Positions 59,607-64,000 of a stretch of DNA of 64,000 nucleotides are shown here, in pieces. A program made the position numbers and the translations under genes. The DNA is from Candidatus Scalindua japonica (lineage in GTDB: Bacteria > Planctomycetota > Brocadiia > Brocadiales > Scalinduaceae): assembly GCF_002443295.1 (NCBI RefSeq), contig NZ_BAOS01000013.1:186001-250000 (forward strand). The letters run 5' to 3'. Below the pieces are notes generated by a model. The model was not told the origin of the DNA. It was given only the letters and a program-made list of their open reading frames with translations, and ran no database searches. Numbering within the stretch: position 1 is the first letter of the stretch; each line of letters opens with the position of its first letter.

Positions 59607-60106
59607 TTATGCGCTCATCTTCTCCAGAACATTTAAGAACATATCCTTTGATGATGATTTAATTATGCTTTCTGATGATAGAATAAAGGAGTCTTTTATC
59701 TCAACGTTATTTCCAAATTTTTCTAAGATATCCCTAAAGTACTTGTCATACTCTTTAATGTTTGTGAACGCATAGATTATAATATGAGTTATGTCTGTTT
59801 TTCGTATAGCATATGACTTTATTGCAATTGCAGGTCTAATAAGATTATCAAGTTCCTTTTTCTTATACTTTTTATATACGCCAGGTAATATCTTCATTAA
59901 AGCAATTACCTGTATGTTTATATCCAGTTTTTTATAATCCAGATTTAATTCCTGGCTTTCAATAAGCCCTTTAGCAACAAGCTTTTTATAATTTTGCTTA
60001 CACCCTGTGACGTTATTTCAAGTGATTCTGATATGTCGTTATTTGTCAAATCTGGATTTTGAACAAGTAGGCTAAGCGTAAATCTTTCATTAGGGGATAG
60101 TTTCAT
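59607..60106 (-). pseudogene. Winged-helix transcription regulator, one frameshift
   Basis: From ATG 60106 the frame reads MKLSPNERFTLSLLVQNPDL, then TNNDISESLEITSQGVSKII, a MarR/Lrp-like helix-turn-helix. At the five-base run 59983-59987 a missing base breaks the frame; the other frame continues KKLVAKGLIESQELNLDYKK and runs to the stop at 59607, giving about 166 residues in all. The C-terminal part (HIIIYAFTNIKEYDKYFRDI) resembles an Lrp/AsnC-type sensor. As given the gene is broken; a base-call error is possible. Confidence 0.68.
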
Positions 60107-60900
60107 AATGAGATAGTTATATCAGGTTAAATGTTAAAAGTTTTTTCAAATGAGCCATCATGTGAATAATTGACCAATATTTGAATTCAAGCAAAAAATG
60201 TGCCGATTACTGACGGCACGAGTAAGGCTTGGATTACCATATCATTAAGATCAGATATATTATGTTTTGATTAAAGTAGTTACGTTATGAATTGCTGTTG
60301 ATATGTTACATATTTATATCGACTTAAACATTACACGAACAAGAATATAACGGTAAATAATTTGAAGAAAGCCCAATGTAAACGCTTTTTTTTCTTTAAT
60401 ATAGAATTGCCGCTGTTGCGCTCGAAAGTAAAAGCTGTCGGTTTTCAACCATAAGCCTGTAACAATTGGCATTTTTAGCACGAAATACGTTCTCATTATC
60501 TTCAAACTTATTAATTTTTTTAATTTTATACTATTGTTGCCATAATAAACTTTGTATTATTTTATGTTTCATATAGAAACTAAAGCAACAAACGAGCATG
60601 TATATCATGTTAGATTTTGTACAAAACAAAATAACTAGATTTGATGCTGTTGCTAATTATCGCCCGGCACAAGTGATGTATCTGTACAAATTTCGTCTTC
60701 TGCATACGTGAGGCGAAGGTTAGAGGGTCTTATTCCAAGTATGTATCTTGATTCAATACGCGCTCCCTTTGGGTTAGGATATTCCAAGGAAAAGACATTC
60801 TCATATTTTGTATCATACATAACAGTGCCGGGCCAACTCAATGACTATCGTGTCTACATATAGCTTTTAGCAATAATATACCAAGAGAAAGGGTGGAATT
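60107..60900. other. Gene-poor region with one possible fragment
   Basis: A minus-strand frame at 60653-60841 (WPGTVMYDTKYENVFSLEYP) has protein-like composition but no start site or known family, and may be a gene remnant. The rest is AT-rich without features except the hairpin at 60200-60219. Confidence 0.35.
60200..60219 (-). terminator. Possible minus-strand terminator
   Basis: GTGCCG (60200-60205) pairs with CGGCAC (60214-60219) around an 8-nt loop. On the minus strand a run of six T follows two bases later (60193-60198). The gene it would serve is not clear. Confidence 0.45.
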
Positions 60901-61122
60901 ATGGAAGTAAAATGTACAAAATGCATGCACTCGTTTGAAGTTGAAGAAACCACGAAAAAGTATAGGTTTCCTTTTTATTTAATCTTAACAGGGACGGCTA
61001 TGCTCGCTTATGAACATACAGTTAACAATCCAAGCCTCATCATCACGGCCTTGGGAGATTTTTCGGTTACTGTTGGAATTATCTGGATGATTGTTACAAG
61101 AGGGCGTGTTAATAAGCATTAA
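60901..61122 (+). CDS. Small zinc-ribbon membrane protein
   Basis: This 73-residue protein has a ribosome site (AAGGGTGG) 6 bp upstream. The N-terminus MEVKCTKCMHSFEVEE is a half zinc ribbon (one CxxC), followed by two hydrophobic helices (about 24-40 and 47-66). No partner is evident. Confidence 0.72.
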   Translation: MEVKCTKCMHSFEVEETTKKYRFPFYLILTGTAMLAYEHTVNNPSLIITALGDFSVTVGIIWMIVTRGRVNKH

Positions 61123-61254
61123 TAAAAGTGCTTAAAGATAATGGTGATATCAAGTGGCCGTTTTAGAATGTAAAAAAAGAATGCACATGCAGTATATTTA
61201 CATTCTGAAGAATTATTCTATTTTAGTTAAATAAAATTATTCAAGGAGAAAGAT

Positions 61255-61722
61255 ATGATTAAATTAGAAAGAATATTATTCCCTACAGACTTTTCTTCCA
61301 CTGCGGAACATGCCTTAAAGTATGCACTCACTTTTGCATCTGAACACAAGGCAAAGCTGTTCGTTATGCACGTAATTCCAAATCCTGATTCCCCGGTTGT
61401 ATTCGGTGAAGATGGAGAATCTGTTACTCCTCCAAGTTTTGAAAGAATGGAAGCAAAAGCAAAAAAATCAATGGAACAATTAATACCAGAGAGATATGCA
61501 AAAGAGCTAGAGATTGAAAATATTATTGTACAAGGGGGGCCGCTTAAGGAAATTCTCAAATGTGTGAAAAAATTCAATATTGACTTGCTAACAATGGCTT
61601 CACACGGTAGAAAAGGAATTTCTCACATGCTTATGGGGAGCCTGGCGGAAAAGGTTGTACAAATGGCTCCATGCCCGGTTTTAACGATAAAACATCCTGA
61701 ACACGAATTTGTATTACCATGA
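61255..61722 (+). CDS. uspA: Universal stress protein (UspA family)
   Basis: This 155-residue protein has an AAGGAG ribosome site. The family start ILFPTDFSSTAEHALKYAL and the nucleotide-binding end ASHGRKGISHMLMGSLAEKV are present (GxxG then GS), with PCPVLTIK at the C-terminus. It likely binds ATP in the cytoplasm and responds to stress. It is a single gene. Confidence 0.93.
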   Translation: MIKLERILFPTDFSSTAEHALKYALTFASEHKAKLFVMHVIPNPDSPVVFGEDGESVTPPSFERMEAKAKKSMEQLIPERYAKELEIENIIVQGGPLKEILKCVKKFNIDLLTMASHGRKGISHMLMGSLAEKVVQMAPCPVLTIKHPEHEFVLP

Positions 61723-61784
61723 TCAGGGTCAGTCATCGCATATAAGCATTGATAGTGTTTCTTGATATTGCTACGTTTTTATTT

Positions 61785-62160
61785 ATGCCAGGGAAGCCGC
61801 GAATTGAATACGACGGAGCAGTGTATCATGTAATGTGTCGAGGAAACAGACGGGAGGAGATTTACCGCGATGATATAGACCGTAAACTTTTTTTAAACCC
61901 TAACGGAAGTATACGCAAGGACAGGTTGAGTTATTCATACTTATGTTCTCATGAAAAACCATTATCACATTTTACTGGAAACTCCGGAAGCAAGTTTAGT
62001 AGTTGGTATGAAATGGTTTCAGGGTACGTACACACAGAGATTCAATGCCAGCGGCGGCATTTCTTTCAGGCTGGATATAGGGCATTGTTGGTGGATAATG
62101 GCACTTGTATGGTATATTCGAAGCAAACCAACCGTTAGTATTGAAAGAAAAGAACAATAG
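61785..62160 (+). pseudogene. REP-associated Y1 transposase (RAYT), frameshifted
   Basis: ATG 61785 begins MPGKPRIEYDGAVYHVMCRG, then REEIYRDDIDRKLFL. After a frame change near 61900 the second frame reads MKNHYHILLETPEASLVVGM, with the HUH motif, then KWFQGTYTQRFN, and decays. The C-terminal Tyr region is lost. It is a dead transposase of the PF01797 type. Confidence 0.82.
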
Positions 62161-62399
62161 GCAAGTCTTTAGAATGTAATTTTTAATGGATCATTCAAAA
62201 AGCTTTACAACTGGGTGCACTGAATTATTAGAACACATTCCTTCGCAGTTGATTACTTGACAAATCGGATCATGTGGAATTCCACATGCCTTGCGAGAAG
62301 GCAAATCCGGTATCCTGCCATATTGAGATGATTCCGAACGAAATAGCTAACGCATGCATAAAAAGAATACATGCGCTAGCTGATACAAATGAATAACCA

Positions 62400-62894
62400 C
62401 TATGGTACCAAGTCCAACCAGTCATCACGTGTAGTTTTATGACAGGCAAGACATGCGTTTCTGAACAAATCATCAAAACTTTCATAGGCCCCAGAAAGAT
62501 CTCCCTCTTTAGACGTGGCTACCATATTTCTTGAGTTATCAAAAATTATCTGTACAAATTTTTCAAATTTCTCCTTCATGGACTTGTCAGATACTTTGAA
62601 TTTCCTTCCAACCTGACCATCCTTTGGAAAGAACTCGTTCATTATGCTTCCACTGATTTCTGCGATTTTTTTGGCTTCCTTGGTAACTGTAGCAGAATCT
62701 CCTTTTAATATTGCATCCATTATTTCGGCCATATGAAGGCCTATTTGTCCCATAATTGCTCTAGTAACTACAGAACCATGCACATCAATTTCTCCTCCAA
62801 ACACATTTCTATTTTTTGAAACATATGATATTGCGCTTGTTGTAATAACTAATATGCAAAGTAAAGTTATACTTATTTTTTTTATCGTCTTCAT
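62400..62894 (-). CDS. Class II-type cytochrome c
   Basis: This 164-residue protein has a signal peptide (about 1-28). The single heme motif is near the C-terminus: Cys148-Leu-Ala-Cys151-His152 in NACLACHKTTRDDW, the placement of cytochrome c' / class II cytochromes built as a four-helix bundle. It is periplasmic and may bind small ligands or carry electrons. It is a single gene with AAGGAG upstream. Confidence 0.88.
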   Translation of the reverse strand: MKTIKKISITLLCILVITTSAISYVSKNRNVFGGEIDVHGSVVTRAIMGQIGLHMAEIMDAILKGDSATVTKEAKKIAEISGSIMNEFFPKDGQVGRKFKVSDKSMKEKFEKFVQIIFDNSRNMVATSKEGDLSGAYESFDDLFRNACLACHKTTRDDWLDLVP

Positions 62895-63247
62895 TTAACA
62901 TATCTCCTTTTCTAAATAATATAGTAATAGACTATTAATCACATACATCTCATTGCATCGTTGATTTAGTCATTTCATACATTACCCCTTTCAGATTTCT
63001 GTTAAAAATATAATACGAATTCCGAATTTTTATTTTTCAACACAATTGACCTGCTCTAATAATAAACAACGCAGTAAACAACGCAGTTTCAATATTATGA
63101 TATTTTTATAATATATTGTATATTGCAAGTTGACAATTGCAATAAATATTACTATTATAAACTACAAAATACATTTATATTCGTATAAAAATACTGAAAA
63201 CAATACAAAGGACAAATAGTTTCAATACGAAACTATAAGGAAAGCGT
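62895..63247. other. AT-rich intergenic region
   Basis: No gene seen. It includes a tandem AACAACGCAGTA-type doublet at about 63065-63085 and likely holds divergent promoters for the cytochrome and DUF1566 genes. Confidence 0.4.
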
Positions 63248-63826
63248 ATGGATATACTTACAAGAGAAAGAAAGAGTAACTATTTGGCAGCAAATACACA
63301 CGCTAATCAACATAATTTGAAAACACAACGTTTAAAACTGCGTTCGTCTTACGAAAACTGTACTAAAGAGGATATAGAAAGAATACTGAAGAAATACAAC
63401 TTTTTTAATCGCTTTAGAAACGAAACAAGGAATTTTTCTAACGATTTTGAATTGAAAACAATAAATAGAGATAAGGTTGTTATCGACCATACCACAAAAC
63501 TGATATGGCACCAGTCGGGCTCTTTGGAAAAAATGGACTTGAATAAAGAATGGAACTGGAAAGAAAAATTAAACCAGAATGAGTACGCTGGATATTCTGA
63601 TTGGCGATTACCCACTGCAGCAGAAGCAGCATCATTATTGAAGTCGAAGAATAAGAATACTGATCTATTTATCGACCCGGTATTTGATGAACAACAAAAG
63701 AGTATATGGACTTGTGATCATTATAGTGCACATAGTGTTTGGTGCGTAAACTTCTCAACAGGCTGTGTACGAAATTATAACATTTATTACGGCCATTACT
63801 CTCGTCCTGTACGTTCATTTTACTGA
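63248..63826 (+). CDS. DUF1566 protein without signal peptide
   Basis: This 192-residue protein has the DUF1566 domain from about residue 75: DKVVIDHTTKLIWHQSGSLE, then EYAGYSDWRLPTAAEAASLL, FIDPVFDEQQKSIWTCDHYS and a final YSRPVRSFY. It is a close paralogue of 46323-46928, but has a charged N-terminus with no signal peptide. AAGGAAAG lies before the ATG. Function not known. Confidence 0.8.
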   Translation: MDILTRERKSNYLAANTHANQHNLKTQRLKLRSSYENCTKEDIERILKKYNFFNRFRNETRNFSNDFELKTINRDKVVIDHTTKLIWHQSGSLEKMDLNKEWNWKEKLNQNEYAGYSDWRLPTAAEAASLLKSKNKNTDLFIDPVFDEQQKSIWTCDHYSAHSVWCVNFSTGCVRNYNIYYGHYSRPVRSFY

Positions 63827-64000
63827 TATGGATTTGTGATTTTACTGAGCCGCCCGTATCGAAGATCGTTTGTGATCAAATTGCATCATATATGACCTCC
63901 TGGAGAGGGTACAAGAATTTTATTATTTGATAGGTAATCTCGACTAAGTTACCCTTCGACGAGACGCCTCTTATAGTGATAAATTCTGGCATTTTGTTCA

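Noticed and set aside
60314-60505. 63-aa minus-strand frame
   Set aside because: Composition is that of AT-rich non-coding DNA and there is no start signal.
1-64000. CRISPR array or Cas genes near the CHAT protease
   Set aside because: A CHAT protease can accompany Cas7-11, so I looked for repeats with regular spacers and for Cas-like frames; none are present.

Overview
The window reads as a chromosomal segment of an AT-rich Gram-negative bacterium. The mix of an exosortase with a PEP-CTERM protein, a giant TPR protein, DUF1573 and DUF1566 secreted proteins, BatA-type VWA proteins, an AsmA-like protein, a Na+-NQR operon, a class II-type cytochrome c and a CHAT protease fits Planctomycetota, perhaps an anammox-type (Brocadiales) lineage. 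No marker gene here fixes the taxonomy, so this is an inference from gene content.

Layout. (1) 1-5.6 kb, plus strand: a tight operon, open at the left edge, of a PAS/histidine-kinase-like protein without its phosphoacceptor His, a receiver-like domain (Asp site replaced by His) fused to a CHAT protease, an unrecognised 431-aa protein, and an aromatic amino acid ammonia-lyase with an intact MIO triad. (2) 5.7-15.4 kb, minus strand: an exosortase, a 1964-aa membrane-anchored TPR protein built by internal duplication, one PEP-CTERM substrate and, upstream, an SGNH hydrolase; this looks like a dedicated export and polysaccharide module. (3) 16-26 kb, minus strand and visibly GC-richer: catalase, ApbE flavin transferase, a CBS protein, an NqrM-like protein and nqrFEDCBA. 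As given, nqrA is frameshifted. (4) 26.7-44.2 kb: a mosaic accessory island between nqrA and a tRNA-Arg/tRNA-His pair. Its flanks are direct repeats: the nqrA 5' part plus upstream DNA plus the 5' half of tRNA-Arg occur on both sides, with complementary truncation (left copy lacks the tRNA 3' half, right copy lacks the nqrA 3' third), the signature of single-crossover (Campbell) integration or a large duplication. The island carries a three-gene metallophosphoesterase / TPR-PIN / unknown operon that is a good candidate for an undescribed conflict or defence system, a VirD4/HerA-like ATPase gene split by an IS200-like element that is itself split by an IS91-like element with its own tyrosine recombinase, and a cluster of toxin-antitoxin genes and remnants sharing one promoter repeat. 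(5) 44.3-54 kb: a zinc-ribbon protein, a DUF1573 protein, a DUF1566 protein, a lipoprotein, and a PDZ / double-VWA / BatA-like operon. (6) 54-64 kb: a large AsmA-like protein, then a loosely packed region with many gene fragments (PIN, DUF4238-like, metallophosphoesterase, HTH regulator, RAYT transposase) and a few intact genes (zinc-ribbon membrane protein, UspA, cytochrome c, DUF1566).

Many of the broken frames (nqrA, tyrosine recombinase, DUF104 antitoxin, AsmA start, HTH regulator) break at short homopolymers, so base-calling error must be excluded before reading biology into them. No CRISPR array and no rRNA were seen.
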